A DNA stretch of 64,000 nucleotides from CAMCXE01 sp046347475 (lineage in GTDB: Bacteria; Pseudomonadota; Gammaproteobacteria; Pseudomonadales; Cellvibrionaceae), in the NCBI GenBank assembly GCA_046347475.1, contig JAXMGD010000001.1, positions 558,001 through 622,000 of the forward strand, read 5' to 3'. This document shows, in pieces, positions 17,764 through 25,759 of the stretch; within the stretch, counting starts at the first letter, position 1, and each line of letters starts with the position of its first letter. Both the position numbers and the translations under genes were made by a program. The notes below the pieces were generated by a model that did no database searches, was not told the origin of the DNA, and saw only the letters and a program-made list of their open reading frames with translations.

Positions 17764-18573
17764 ATGCCTCTACGCAACCTCGATTTTAACGCGCTCAGCA
17801 GCGCCCTGTGGCCCCTAGCCCAAGCTGCGGGCACGGCCATTTTGGATGTGATTGACCACAACACGGCCCTTAAAGAAGATGACTCCCCGGTCACGGCGGC
17901 GGATCTTGCCGCCCATAACCTGCTGCTGCAGGCCTTGCCTCAGGTTATTGAACTGCCGGTGGTGTCAGAAGAAACCCCAGCCGGGCAAGCCCTCCTGCCG
18001 GACACCTGCTGGCTGGTGGATCCGCTGGATGGCACCAAAGAATTTATCGCCGGTAATGATGAGTTTGTGGTGTGTATCGCCCTGATGAAGCAATGCCAGC
18101 CCCTCTATGGGTATATTTACCAGCCCCGCACCGGTACGGCTTTTTGGGGCGGCGCCCAGTGGGGCAGTTTTAAGCGCGTGCAGGGCGGCGCCACCGCGCC
18201 CATGCAGAGCCGCCGGGCGCCGTTTGATGAACCCCTGATTGCCCTGGTTAGCCGCCAGGGCGCCAAGGCTGAAGCCCCTTGGCTGGAGCAGCTCTCCCGC
18301 CATTGGCCCAGCGGCGTGATGCAGCATCCTATGGGCAGCGCCCTCAAAGCCTGTGTGATTGCCGATGGCCGCGCCGATATTTACCCCCGCCGGGGGCGCA
18401 CCTGTATTTGGGACACCGCCGCCGCCCAGGCCATTTTGCAGGGGTCCGGTGGGGACTTTTTCAGCCTGGACGGCAAACCCTTACGTTATAACCCCGGCAG
18501 CCTCTACAACCCGGATTTTATCGCCGTGGCCGATAAAAACCTGCCCTGGCTGGATGTGTTAGGTATCGCCTAA
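17764..18573 (+). CDS. cysQ: 3'(2'),5'-bisphosphate nucleotidase CysQ
   Basis: A 269-residue inositol-monophosphatase-fold enzyme that removes phosphate from PAP, a by-product of sulfate assimilation. The metal-binding motifs DDSPVTAAD, EE (SEETPAG) and DPLDGTKEF are present, with WDTAAAQAIL near the C-terminus. ATG 17764 is the first plausible start after nudE. The stop overlaps the start of the next gene by one base (TAATG). Confidence 0.94.
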   Translation: MPLRNLDFNALSSALWPLAQAAGTAILDVIDHNTALKEDDSPVTAADLAAHNLLLQALPQVIELPVVSEETPAGQALLPDTCWLVDPLDGTKEFIAGNDEFVVCIALMKQCQPLYGYIYQPRTGTAFWGGAQWGSFKRVQGGATAPMQSRRAPFDEPLIALVSRQGAKAEAPWLEQLSRHWPSGVMQHPMGSALKACVIADGRADIYPRRGRTCIWDTAAAQAILQGSGGDFFSLDGKPLRYNPGSLYNPDFIAVADKNLPWLDVLGIA

Positions 18574-19286
18574 TGAGTGCTCACGCTTTTTTCACCCTAC
18601 GGATTTTTGGCTCTTGCCGCAGGCTGCTGCTTGGTGTGCGGGCCTCGCTCGGTTTCTCGGCGCTGCTATTAATATCGGCCTGCACCAAAACTCCGCCCAG
18701 CGAGTACACCAGCCCTGCTGTGTTCCCTCAGCAAACCCAGCAATTCCAACTGATCAAACAGGAACTATTTGCCGACCCTATGAATGGCCTGGGCCTGAGA
18801 TACCAGGATAAAAGCAAGCCCGGCAGCCACTTTGACGTCAACATGTACCCCGTGGGCGGCCTCCACTGGCAGCAGATCGCGGCCATAGTCGATGGCGAAA
18901 TTGCCGCAATTTTGGCCGACCGCGACTACGCCATCAGCCAAGGCCAATGGCAGGAAAAACGCGCCGTGGTGCGCACGCCAGTTACCATTGCAGGCCAAGC
19001 GGGTGTGCGGGTGAACTGGTATTTATGGGCGCCTGCAAAAATCCAACACGAAATTGTTTTTTTATTTTTGCAGCAAGATAAATGGATAAAAATAAGTTTT
19101 TACCGCAACGCGGCGAATTATTTAGAGGCGGATGCGCAGAATTTAGTTAAACAAGCTGAAAGCGCGGTTTGGCAATTATTGCCCGCCTTACACGCGCCGC
19201 CTGAATCCCCCCAGGTGGCGCAAAAACGCGCCGAACACGCCGCTAAAATTAAAGCTAAAGCGCTTGAATTACTGCAGGCGAAGTAG
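18573..19286 (+). CDS. Hypothetical lipoprotein
   Basis: A 237-residue protein with a hydrophobic leader and a lipobox ending at Cys37 (LLISAC), so it is probably a lipoprotein. The rest is a soluble alpha/beta domain (about 55-215) rich in Trp and Gln without a motif I recognise, ending in an Ala/Lys-rich helix. It is translationally coupled to cysQ. Function unknown. Confidence 0.7.
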   Translation: MSAHAFFTLRIFGSCRRLLLGVRASLGFSALLLISACTKTPPSEYTSPAVFPQQTQQFQLIKQELFADPMNGLGLRYQDKSKPGSHFDVNMYPVGGLHWQQIAAIVDGEIAAILADRDYAISQGQWQEKRAVVRTPVTIAGQAGVRVNWYLWAPAKIQHEIVFLFLQQDKWIKISFYRNAANYLEADAQNLVKQAESAVWQLLPALHAPPESPQVAQKRAEHAAKIKAKALELLQAK

Positions 19287-19363
19287 AGCTTTAGTGTCAT
19301 CAAGAAAGGATTGTCTTTTGTTAGGATTTTTCCCCTTATTTCGAGCCACTGCTCCAAGTTGAT

Positions 19364-19470
19364 AAACCCCACCCCAACCCTCTCCTTTGAAAGGGGAGGG
19401 AGCAAAGTTCTCTGGTTTTAGGGTGTTCTGCTCCTCCCCCTTTTTAAGAGGGAGGCTGGGTGGGGGTTCC
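19364..19470. repeat. Palindromic C-rich/G-rich repeat (family F)
   Basis: aaccccaccccaaccctctc on the left is mirrored by gagggaggctgggtgggggt on the right, with a second pair ggggagggagca/tgctcctcccc nested inside. The whole can fold into one long imperfect hairpin. No second copy was found in this window. Confidence 0.75.
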
Positions 19471-19653
19471 TGGCTAGGGGGAAGAATAGACGAGGCAAAC
19501 AGATCAAAACCCTCAACGCAAAGACAAAAAGTACAACTAACAAGGCTAAGCGAATTACGCCCCAGAGTCTTCTGCACTATTGTTTCCGCGCGTCACAGCC
19601 GCCAACACAATGCAACTAACAGTCTTATTTATCCAGATAAAAATGCAAGCCAT

Positions 19654-19693
19654 AAAAAACCCCGCGTGCACCAACAGCCACGCGGGGTTTTTT
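19654..19693. terminator. Bidirectional Rho-independent terminator
   Basis: A perfect stem of accccgcgtg with cacgcggggt, with six A on the left and six T on the right, placed between converging genes. Confidence 0.93.
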
Positions 19694-19723
19694 ATAATCT
19701 GCATCCCTGCAGATCTGGCGCCA

Positions 19724-20971
19724 TTAAGGCAGATTAATAGTGCAATAACCCGGTGCGGTAATCTGAGCAAACTCCGGGCATTTTTCCACGCAGGCGAGGC
19801 TGGTTACACCGCGAATTTCACCGGTTACTGGGTCTTTCATGGGCGCGCCGCCCACGGAGGTTTGTTCCCACAGCGGAAAGGCACAACTATTTTTAGTTAC
19901 GCAACCTTTAACGCTGTCGGTGTAGCCCTCGGGGCACTCTTCAACCGGGGCGCTAATGGGCAGGTAAAATTGGTTAGCCACCATTTTCACACCCGTACCA
20001 TTTAATTGGCGCACGCGTTTATTCACACCCGCAGCCGGTACCACATCGCCCTCGCCTAACACCAAATAGGCATTGGCAACATCTTCTTCACTTGCTTTTA
20101 CAGCGGAGAAATCAAGATCGGAAATCGTGCGTTTTTCCCGGCTATTTAAGGTGTATTCGTTTAATGAAAAACACGGCGCGGTAATGCAGCGAATGCCGGC
20201 ATCTTCAAGGCCATAAAAGGTGCCGGTAGGTTCAGCATCATTCGCGGGGCGGTAGGCGGCGACTGCGGTAAATACTCCCAATTTACCAACATTAGGCGTT
20301 TTGCTCTTTTCTAAGCTGCCGCGTAGCAATAATTGAGTGTTAAAACCCACATTGGGCGCAGCGGAGAAAGGATCAAACCCCAACTTGCTGTAATTCTCCT
20401 CAGCCACATAACACTCCTTAGCGCGCTTGCCGTCGGCACAAACGGTATAGGCCTGGTTCACGCTTTTCACAAACATACCGCCACACATGGGGGAGGCGCA
20501 TTTACGAAAATCCTGGCGCGCCAAATAAAAACCCTGCGGGTTAAACGGCGCATCCGCCACTGCACCTGCACCCTGGGCCACAAAGTGGTAATCCACCAAT
20601 GGACCATCAAAAGGGCGCGAATCAATAAAACCCGTGAAATCGAGGGTTTTACCATCAAACTTAAACTTACCGTCCGCCGTGGCGCCGCTTTGTTTGGCGG
20701 TGTAGGGGTCTTCCGGCAGTACAAAGCCATCTTTATTGGGGGAAATTTTAATATTCGAGAAAAACGCCTTATCCGCCACCACGGTAGCCGTGAGCGAACC
20801 GGTAAAGGTGCCTTTAGTCACCACACAAGACTCCGGCGGGCAGCGGGCGGGGGTTATGGAGTACTCACCACTGACGACTTTCATGTCCACAACCTGAGCG
20901 ACATCCGCCTGGCTCAGGGGCGCAAGCAACAGCGCGGCGGCTGTTGCAGCAATCAATTTTGGCATACGCAT
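19724..20971 (-). CDS. Secreted cysteine-rich protein, DUF6748-like
   Basis: A 415-residue exported protein with a signal peptide (about 1-22, ending SQA-DV). It has paired motifs RCPPESC, KCASPMCGG and RCITAPCFS and a Cys-rich C-terminal third (ECPEGY, GCVTKNSC, ACVEKC). The K-C-A-S-P-M-C-G-G and R-C-I-T-A-P-C patterns resemble the DUF6748 family by memory, but this was not checked by search. The cysteines probably form disulfides outside the cytoplasm. Enzymatic function is unknown. It shares a two-way terminator with the converging lipoprotein gene. Confidence 0.75.
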   Translation of the reverse strand: MRMPKLIAATAAALLLAPLSQADVAQVVDMKVVSGEYSITPARCPPESCVVTKGTFTGSLTATVVADKAFFSNIKISPNKDGFVLPEDPYTAKQSGATADGKFKFDGKTLDFTGFIDSRPFDGPLVDYHFVAQGAGAVADAPFNPQGFYLARQDFRKCASPMCGGMFVKSVNQAYTVCADGKRAKECYVAEENYSKLGFDPFSAAPNVGFNTQLLLRGSLEKSKTPNVGKLGVFTAVAAYRPANDAEPTGTFYGLEDAGIRCITAPCFSLNEYTLNSREKRTISDLDFSAVKASEEDVANAYLVLGEGDVVPAAGVNKRVRQLNGTGVKMVANQFYLPISAPVEECPEGYTDSVKGCVTKNSCAFPLWEQTSVGGAPMKDPVTGEIRGVTSLACVEKCPEFAQITAPGYCTINLP

Positions 20972-21352
20972 ACGTTAGTTTTCCGAGAAGGTTGAACAAA
21001 AGCGCTCGGCACATCAGAGCCTGGTTATCCTAGCAGCATTGGTGTGTCTAAATTGTTAATAAGTGTGCAGGGGCGTTAAAATTTGGCACATGAAACTGTG
21101 GGGAAATTGCAGCGGTTTTGTTGGCTAAAGTAGAGTGATGGAATTCTCATTGTTCTAACGTGCATATTGGGCGAGTTCGTAACGCGTAAGTTGGGTAGTA
21201 CGTAAGTCGGAAAAGCGCAGTGCCTTCCGACGTGTTGGCTCGCGGATAGACTTCGAAAGGCGCCTTCGGCTTTTCGGCCTACGTAATCCCAAAAATCAAT
21301 CTGGGTTACGAGTAATTTTTTTAATATGGCTGGTGCTTATTAGGGGTGGGTG
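20972..21352. other. Intergenic region with repeat D copy 1
   Basis: It lies between divergent genes. The proximal part holds no gene; the distal part is occupied by the REP-like repeat D1 (21181-21313), which ends 40 bases before the next start codon. Confidence 0.6.
21181..21313 (+). repeat. REP-like repeat family D, copy D1
   Basis: It starts aacgcgtaagttgggtagta, contains gtcggaaaagcgcag with tgccttccgac and the mirrored gaaaggcgccttcggctttt, and ends in caatctgggttacgagt. Copies D2 (22096-22230) and D3 (22862-22984) are nearly the same. Each lies just upstream of a gene. Confidence 0.88.
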
Positions 21353-21976
21353 ATGAAATTATTTTGCTTGTTGGTCCTGGGTTGCGCAATGACTCAAGAT
21401 TGTTTTGCTGGTGACCAGTCAAAAATAAAATCGTTACAGGGTAGGGATTTCGATATTTTTATGTATAAACATAATTTGAGTGTGGATAAAAGGAAAAAGT
21501 TATTTTATTTAAAGCTTTATCAGGGGGCTGGGGTTGCGGAAGTTTTTTTCTTGCATTATGTATCCAGTGGGGTTATTTGTGTCGCGGGGTCAGATTCTTA
21601 TAGTATGCGGCCTGGCGGAGAGTTTAATGAAAAGCCTTTTCTTGCCAAAAAGTATGTTGCTGTTTCTGGAAAAGATATAACCATTGATGGGTGTTCAGAG
21701 AAGCCGATTGAGGATTATTTTTTTGTTAAAGATGATTTTTCTGATGGTACTTTGTTGATGGTGCATAAGTACGTTGAAAATTTTATGGCGATGGAAAAGG
21801 GTTTGATTTTTAATAATTTTCATTCTGTCGAGTTGGTGAGGCTTGCGGACAATTCTACGATTTATAATGCCAAATTTATTAAAGATTCAGATGATACCCT
21901 TGGTTTGTCATTGGATTTTGATTTTCGCGACGGTATTTTTTATCAGCTAAAAAAATATACGTATTCGCTAGAATGA
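21353..21976 (+). CDS. Hypothetical exported protein
   Basis: A 207-residue protein with a signal peptide (about 1-20, ending CFA-GD). ATG 21353 is preceded by aggggtgg. The mature part is charged and rich in Phe, Tyr and Lys; no known family was recognised. The AT-rich codon use contrasts with the neighbouring core genes and suggests acquisition from elsewhere. It lies between REP-like copies D1 and D2. One possibility is a periplasmic immunity or adaptor protein of the accessory cluster. Confidence 0.6.
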   Translation: MKLFCLLVLGCAMTQDCFAGDQSKIKSLQGRDFDIFMYKHNLSVDKRKKLFYLKLYQGAGVAEVFFLHYVSSGVICVAGSDSYSMRPGGEFNEKPFLAKKYVAVSGKDITIDGCSEKPIEDYFFVKDDFSDGTLLMVHKYVENFMAMEKGLIFNNFHSVELVRLADNSTIYNAKFIKDSDDTLGLSLDFDFRDGIFYQLKKYTYSLE

Positions 21977-22026
21977 AGAGCATTGAGGCAGGTCTTGCGT
22001 TTTGCCTTTAAGCAAAATAATGGAGG

Positions 22027-22230
22027 CAACGCGTAAGTTGGGGTGAGCCTGTAATCAAACGCGTAAATTAGCTAGTGCGTAGGTCGCAAAAGCGTAACGC
22101 GTAAGTTGGGAAGTACGTAGGTCGGAAAAGCGCAGCGCCTTCCGACGCAAGGGGCTCGCTGATAGATGTCGGAAGGCGCCTTCGGTTATTCCGACCTACG
22201 CAATTCCAAAAACCAATCCGGGTTACGAGT
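22027..22230 (+). repeat. REP-like repeat family D, copy D2 with degenerate leading partial copies
   Basis: The full copy is 22096-22230 and closely matches D1. It is preceded by broken pieces at 22034-22095 (acgcgtaagttgggg, acgcgtaaattagctagtgcgtaggtcg), showing repeated insertion or slippage at the same place. Confidence 0.85.
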
Positions 22231-22232
22231 TG

Positions 22233-22643
22233 ATGCTGAAGAAAATCGTATCTAAGAATACTTTTGTTGTTTCTTTTATTTTTGTGGCCTCATGTGCATT
22301 AGGGAAAGAAGTGATGGTTGTAAATAATGATCAAAATTACAAAGGCAATAGTTTGCAAGTGTCCAGTCTGGTGGAGCAGGTTTCTGATTTTTATCATAAG
22401 CCGCCAGGGTTGAGTGCTTGTATTCCTTATTCGCAAGATGCTAGGGATCCGCAGCTTGAGCGCGATATTCAATATGCAAAAAAAATTCATATATCGGAAG
22501 TTTTGCAGTACAAACAATTTTATGTTGACATGGTGTTGTCAATTCATTCTCGAAAAGATCCTGTTTTTCTAAGGGTGGTCTTGCAGGGAGGCAAGTGCAG
22601 CTCGTTTATGCTCGAAAATTTTAAACATTATGATAGGCGCTAG
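22233..22643 (+). CDS. Hypothetical small exported protein
   Basis: A 136-residue protein with a hydrophobic signal sequence (about 1-24; it contains VASC followed by ALG-KE, so lipoprotein processing is also possible). No family was recognised. It is low in GC. Its start codon sits immediately after repeat D2, and no good ribosome site is visible. The downstream flank (22660-22710) resembles the flank of the previous gene (gcttgcgttttgccttt), suggesting duplication of a gene-plus-flank unit. Confidence 0.5.
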   Translation: MLKKIVSKNTFVVSFIFVASCALGKEVMVVNNDQNYKGNSLQVSSLVEQVSDFYHKPPGLSACIPYSQDARDPQLERDIQYAKKIHISEVLQYKQFYVDMVLSIHSRKDPVFLRVVLQGGKCSSFMLENFKHYDRR

Positions 22644-22731
22644 CCAAAGCGTGAGCTCATGGAGCATTGGGGGGGGCTTGCGTTTTGCCTTTTAGCATTA
22701 TTTGAACGGAGATTTTTAAAGGAGATAAATT

Positions 22732-22863
22732 ATGGGCAGATCCTTACTTTTAGAATTTTCCGGAGCGCTTGATCGCGTAACATCAAGGGTTGATAGGCGC
22801 GAAGATATTTTTGAGCATTACCAAGACCGAGATGTGTTCCTTGCGATTTTGGGCGATATATAA
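22732..22863 (+). pseudogene. Truncated 5' fragment of a second RAYT/IS200-like transposase gene
   Basis: A 43-codon reading frame opens with an excellent ribosome site (aaggagataaatt) and reads M-G-R-S-L-L-L-E-F-S-G-A-L, then RVTSRVDRREDIFEHYQDRD. This matches the typical N-terminus of the other RAYT branch (M-R-P-L-R-x-E-x-P-G-A-x-x-H-V-T-S-R-G-x-R-R). The HUH motif and tyrosine are absent because the frame ends at the stop formed where repeat D3 begins (22862). The upstream end looks intact, so the break is at the repeat. Confidence 0.8.
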
Positions 22864-22984
22864 CGCGTAATTTGGGTGGTGCGTTAGTCGGAAAAGCGCA
22901 ACGCCTTCCGACGCGCGGGCTCGCGGATAGATTTCGGAAGGCGTCTTCGGCTTTTCCGGCCTACGTAATCCCAAAAATCAATCT
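22862..22984 (+). repeat. REP-like repeat family D, copy D3
   Basis: It has the same order of elements as D1 and D2 (aacgcgtaatttgggt, gtcggaaaagcgcaacgcct, ggaaggcgtcttcggctttt, cctacgtaatcccaaaaatc). It truncates the RAYT fragment and lies 125 bases upstream of the M23 protein gene. Confidence 0.88.
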
Positions 22985-23109
22985 GGAATTGCTTTAAGGT
23001 TTAGATAAGGATGTTAGGGGGTAGACGAACCTCAATAAGTCTGGGTGTTGACATATTAAGAAAATGATGCATCATTGTCGTCTCAATTCATAAACTGTAA
23101 GGAGCTGTC

Positions 23110-24108
23110 ATGACGTCAATATCTAATTCAGTAGGAAAAAACGGTATGAATTTGCCGGTGGATGTCAACTTTGTACAACGCTTATTAAATAAAAAACTAT
23201 CAGGTACGCCTTACTTGAAGTCACCACTTATAATTGATGGTGACTGCGGTGATCGGACGAAAAACGCTATTCGAGATTTCCAGCAATTTGTTTTAAAGTT
23301 CGCTCATCCAGACAGCCTTGTCCAGCCTGGTAAAACCACTATTACCCAATTAGTGAAAGGTATTCCTTCTGCTGAGCTGACGCAATATTGGAATGAGGCG
23401 GTAAAGGCCGAAAATAAGAATCTAGCAACCAGCGGTGGGCGGATTGCACAAGCTCAGCAGCAGCAAAAACCACTTCCTGCCAACTTAGTCCCCAATCCAG
23501 GCTTTACCGAAGCTCCAATATCGCAGGGGGCATATAGTTTCCCTTTGCCAGCAGTCCCTGGGCCCAGCTATAAAGAAATTGGGCGATGTTTTGGTGCAAT
23601 GAGAAATAAGGGGCAAAGAAAACATGCAGGTTGTGATCTGATTGCACCTCCTGGAACTCCAATTTGTGCGATTGCTGATGGAGTTATTAGCGCAGGGCCT
23701 TATTATTTTTATGAGGGTACCTATGCCCTGGAAGTAAGGCATGGCGGTATACTTGTGCGTTATGGTGAAATTCTGCCAAGTGCGGTAAATGAACGAAACT
23801 TACAAATTTTGCCTGATATAAAGCCTGGAACAAGAGTCGCAAAAGGCCAGCTTATTGCTTATGTAGGAAAAATGAATAAGGATTCTATGTTGCATTTTGA
23901 GTGTTACAGTAACCCGTCTTTGCAGGGCGCTTTAACAGATCGTTCAAAAACAGGCGGTGCTTTCCAGCGTAGAAGCGACTTAATGAATCCAACGAATTTG
24001 CTTGACAGCTGCAAAACTTCCCTCCCCAGCAACCCAGGGAAACTGGATTCAGAATTAGTAAAAAAGGCCATTGCGTTTGGCCACAGCAAAATTAAGAAAA
24101 AAGGGTAA
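23110..24108 (+). CDS. Peptidoglycan-binding and M23 (LytM-like) metallopeptidase protein without signal peptide, candidate type VI effector
   Basis: A 332-residue protein. Residues about 5-85 form a peptidoglycan-binding domain (VGKNGMNLPVDVNFVQRLLN, then DGDCGDRTKNAIRDFQQF). After a Gln-rich linker (112-122), an M23 fold spans about 150-270. The zinc ligands H172-x-x-x-D176 and H262 (LHFE) are present. The first His of the H-x-H motif is Met260, and the usual Y-x-H is YGE (218-220), so the catalytic histidines of LytM are replaced. There is no signal peptide, as in proteins delivered by a type VI system. An exported partner gene follows 6 bases after the stop. aaggag precedes ATG 23110. Confidence 0.8.
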   Translation: MTSISNSVGKNGMNLPVDVNFVQRLLNKKLSGTPYLKSPLIIDGDCGDRTKNAIRDFQQFVLKFAHPDSLVQPGKTTITQLVKGIPSAELTQYWNEAVKAENKNLATSGGRIAQAQQQQKPLPANLVPNPGFTEAPISQGAYSFPLPAVPGPSYKEIGRCFGAMRNKGQRKHAGCDLIAPPGTPICAIADGVISAGPYYFYEGTYALEVRHGGILVRYGEILPSAVNERNLQILPDIKPGTRVAKGQLIAYVGKMNKDSMLHFECYSNPSLQGALTDRSKTGGAFQRRSDLMNPTNLLDSCKTSLPSNPGKLDSELVKKAIAFGHSKIKKKG

Positions 24109-24114
24109 ATCTAA

Positions 24115-24711
24115 ATGACATCTATTTCATCAGCTAAAATAATTTCTCTTGCTTTAACTTTTTTGTTGTGCAGCGGATACAGTTTTGCCGAAAGTGGTAA
24201 GAAGAAAACGTCGGTAGAGTCGAGTACCGAGATTGTAGTGAAATGTCCCGAAGTGATCGAACTGATGGGCAAGCTTGGGGGCAAGAAAATATTCGTGCAG
24301 AGCCCTGAGGAATTTGCACAGAGTGTAGTAGGGCTGCTCAAAACCAGCGGCGAGAAAAAAATTGATGCGGGCACCCATCAGCTTAGAGAAATTAACTTTA
24401 GTCAGGAAAAAAATAACTGGCTCGTCAGCGCTCAGGGTACCTACAAGATTTGGGAGAAAAATACCAGTTTTGATCGCGCGAATTTTGAATTGTCACCGAG
24501 CTGTTTTAATGGGCCTGAAGACCTCTTGCGGCTTTCAAAACAACAATTCGGCAAGAAATTCTCAGATCGATCCTATGCGCCGCCTGAAAAGATTTTGGAA
24601 TGGGAGTTTCCCGGTGGGGATGTCAACTATGTTCGAACCATCCAGATTATTGCATCCAAGCAGCGTTATGAGGTGAAAGTCGCCGTTGATCCGGCAAGCT
24701 CAGAGCCTTAA
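24115..24711 (+). CDS. Hypothetical periplasmic protein, candidate immunity partner of the M23 protein
   Basis: A 198-residue protein with a clear signal peptide (about 1-25, ending SFA-ES). The mature domain has two Cys residues (KCPEVIE and PSCFNG) that may form a disulfide. No family was recognised. It starts 6 bases after the M23 gene, so both are surely co-transcribed. A periplasmic product next to an unsecreted wall-targeting enzyme fits the immunity role in an effector/immunity pair; this is inference. Confidence 0.6.
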   Translation: MTSISSAKIISLALTFLLCSGYSFAESGKKKTSVESSTEIVVKCPEVIELMGKLGGKKIFVQSPEEFAQSVVGLLKTSGEKKIDAGTHQLREINFSQEKNNWLVSAQGTYKIWEKNTSFDRANFELSPSCFNGPEDLLRLSKQQFGKKFSDRSYAPPEKILEWEFPGGDVNYVRTIQIIASKQRYEVKVAVDPASSEP

Positions 24712-24751
24712 TTTTTGCGCCCCCCCCCTGCGCGGGTTTGAGTTTATTTTT

Positions 24752-24788
24752 GAAAAAAACGCGCGGGTTAACCCTTCAGCTAACCCGC
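24752..24788 (-). terminator. Rho-independent terminator of the dienelactone hydrolase gene
   Basis: On the minus strand an 8-bp stem (gcgggtta/taacccgc) with a 10-base loop is followed after three bases by a run of seven T. It begins 10 bases after the stop of the dienelactone hydrolase gene. Confidence 0.75.
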
Positions 24789-24797
24789 TCTGTCTAT

Positions 24798-25541
24798 CTA
24801 CCTTTTCAAATACCGCTGAAAAAACCCAATCGCCATTTGAAACCCCAATAAATGTAATTCCGCATCATACCGCTCCCCCTCATCGCGCATAAACGCGTGC
24901 TGGCCGTTAAATTCGTGCCAGGTAAAATTTAAATTATGTTGGCTCAGCAGTTGATAAACCTCGGCGCGGGAGGCAGCGGGTATGTGTGGGTCTTGTTTGC
25001 CCCAGACCATTTGCAGCGCGCCCTTAATTTGCCCAGCTAATACGCGGCTTTCGTTGCCGGGTTGGGCGGGAATTACGCCGCCGGTGTGAATATCCGTAGC
25101 GTAAAAACAACTGGCCGCCAAAATGCGTGGGTTAATTGCCGCGCGAAAGGCGAGGTGGCCGCCTAAACATACGCCCATGGCGCCTATTGCGCCGTTGTGC
25201 TGGGCAAGGCTATCGCAGTAGGCGATCAGTGCTTGGGTATCGGTGTCGTGGTCTTCCAACAATTTGGTGGCTTTATCGGCGTTGCCCTTATCCCGCCCAG
25301 CGTCGTCATAACCTAATACACAGCCGATGGGATTTAATTCGTGAAAAACTTCCGGCACTAACACTATAAAGCCGTGGCCTGCCAACATTTGTGCGGCGCG
25401 GCGGATGGGGCCGGTTTGTTGGAATATCTCCGAGTAAAAAATAAGGGCGGGGTATTGGCCTGCCTCTACTGGCTCATATACATAGGTGCGCATGGGGCCT
25501 GTGGCGGTGGCTAAATCGGTGCTGTGGGTGCGAATTAACAT
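24798..25541 (-). CDS. Dienelactone hydrolase family protein
   Basis: A 247-residue alpha/beta hydrolase. The nucleophile is Cys in G-V-C-L-G-G-H (about 123-129), and the other triad members are Asp in GKQDPHIP and His in GQHAFMRDE. It is cytoplasmic, with no signal peptide. Length is normal. The natural substrate is unknown, as for most DLH paralogues. It is transcribed alone and divergent from the ExbB-fusion operon. Confidence 0.88.
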   Translation of the reverse strand: MLIRTHSTDLATATGPMRTYVYEPVEAGQYPALIFYSEIFQQTGPIRRAAQMLAGHGFIVLVPEVFHELNPIGCVLGYDDAGRDKGNADKATKLLEDHDTDTQALIAYCDSLAQHNGAIGAMGVCLGGHLAFRAAINPRILAASCFYATDIHTGGVIPAQPGNESRVLAGQIKGALQMVWGKQDPHIPAASRAEVYQLLSQHNLNFTWHEFNGQHAFMRDEGERYDAELHLLGFQMAIGFFQRYLKR

Positions 25542-25759
25542 AATTTGGGCTCAGTATTAAAAGGCGTAATTAAGGGTGTAACAAAGGGCGGCCATGATAG
25601 CGTGGCAATAGTAGCCTGAAGCAGGTGGTGCGCCCAGCTGCTTCCATTAAGGCCTGCGGCCCAACTTAAGGCGGACGGATTGTAACATTGGTAATAAAAC
25701 AGGAATAAAACCGCAATATTGCCCTGTTAGCCTGCTGCAAAGATTGTTTGGAGCTGGCC

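Larger units (their letters stand above)
19287..19723. other. Convergent intergenic region with repeat F and a two-way terminator
   Basis: The region lies between two converging genes. It contains the C/G-rich palindromic repeat F (19364-19470), an A/T-rich segment without apparent gene, and the strong terminator at 19654-19693. Confidence 0.6.

Noticed and set aside
21181..22984. D repeats as integron attC sites
   Set aside because: They resemble REP palindromes (gtcggaaaagcgcag / ggcgccttcggctttt), lack the attC core sites, and no integron integrase is present.
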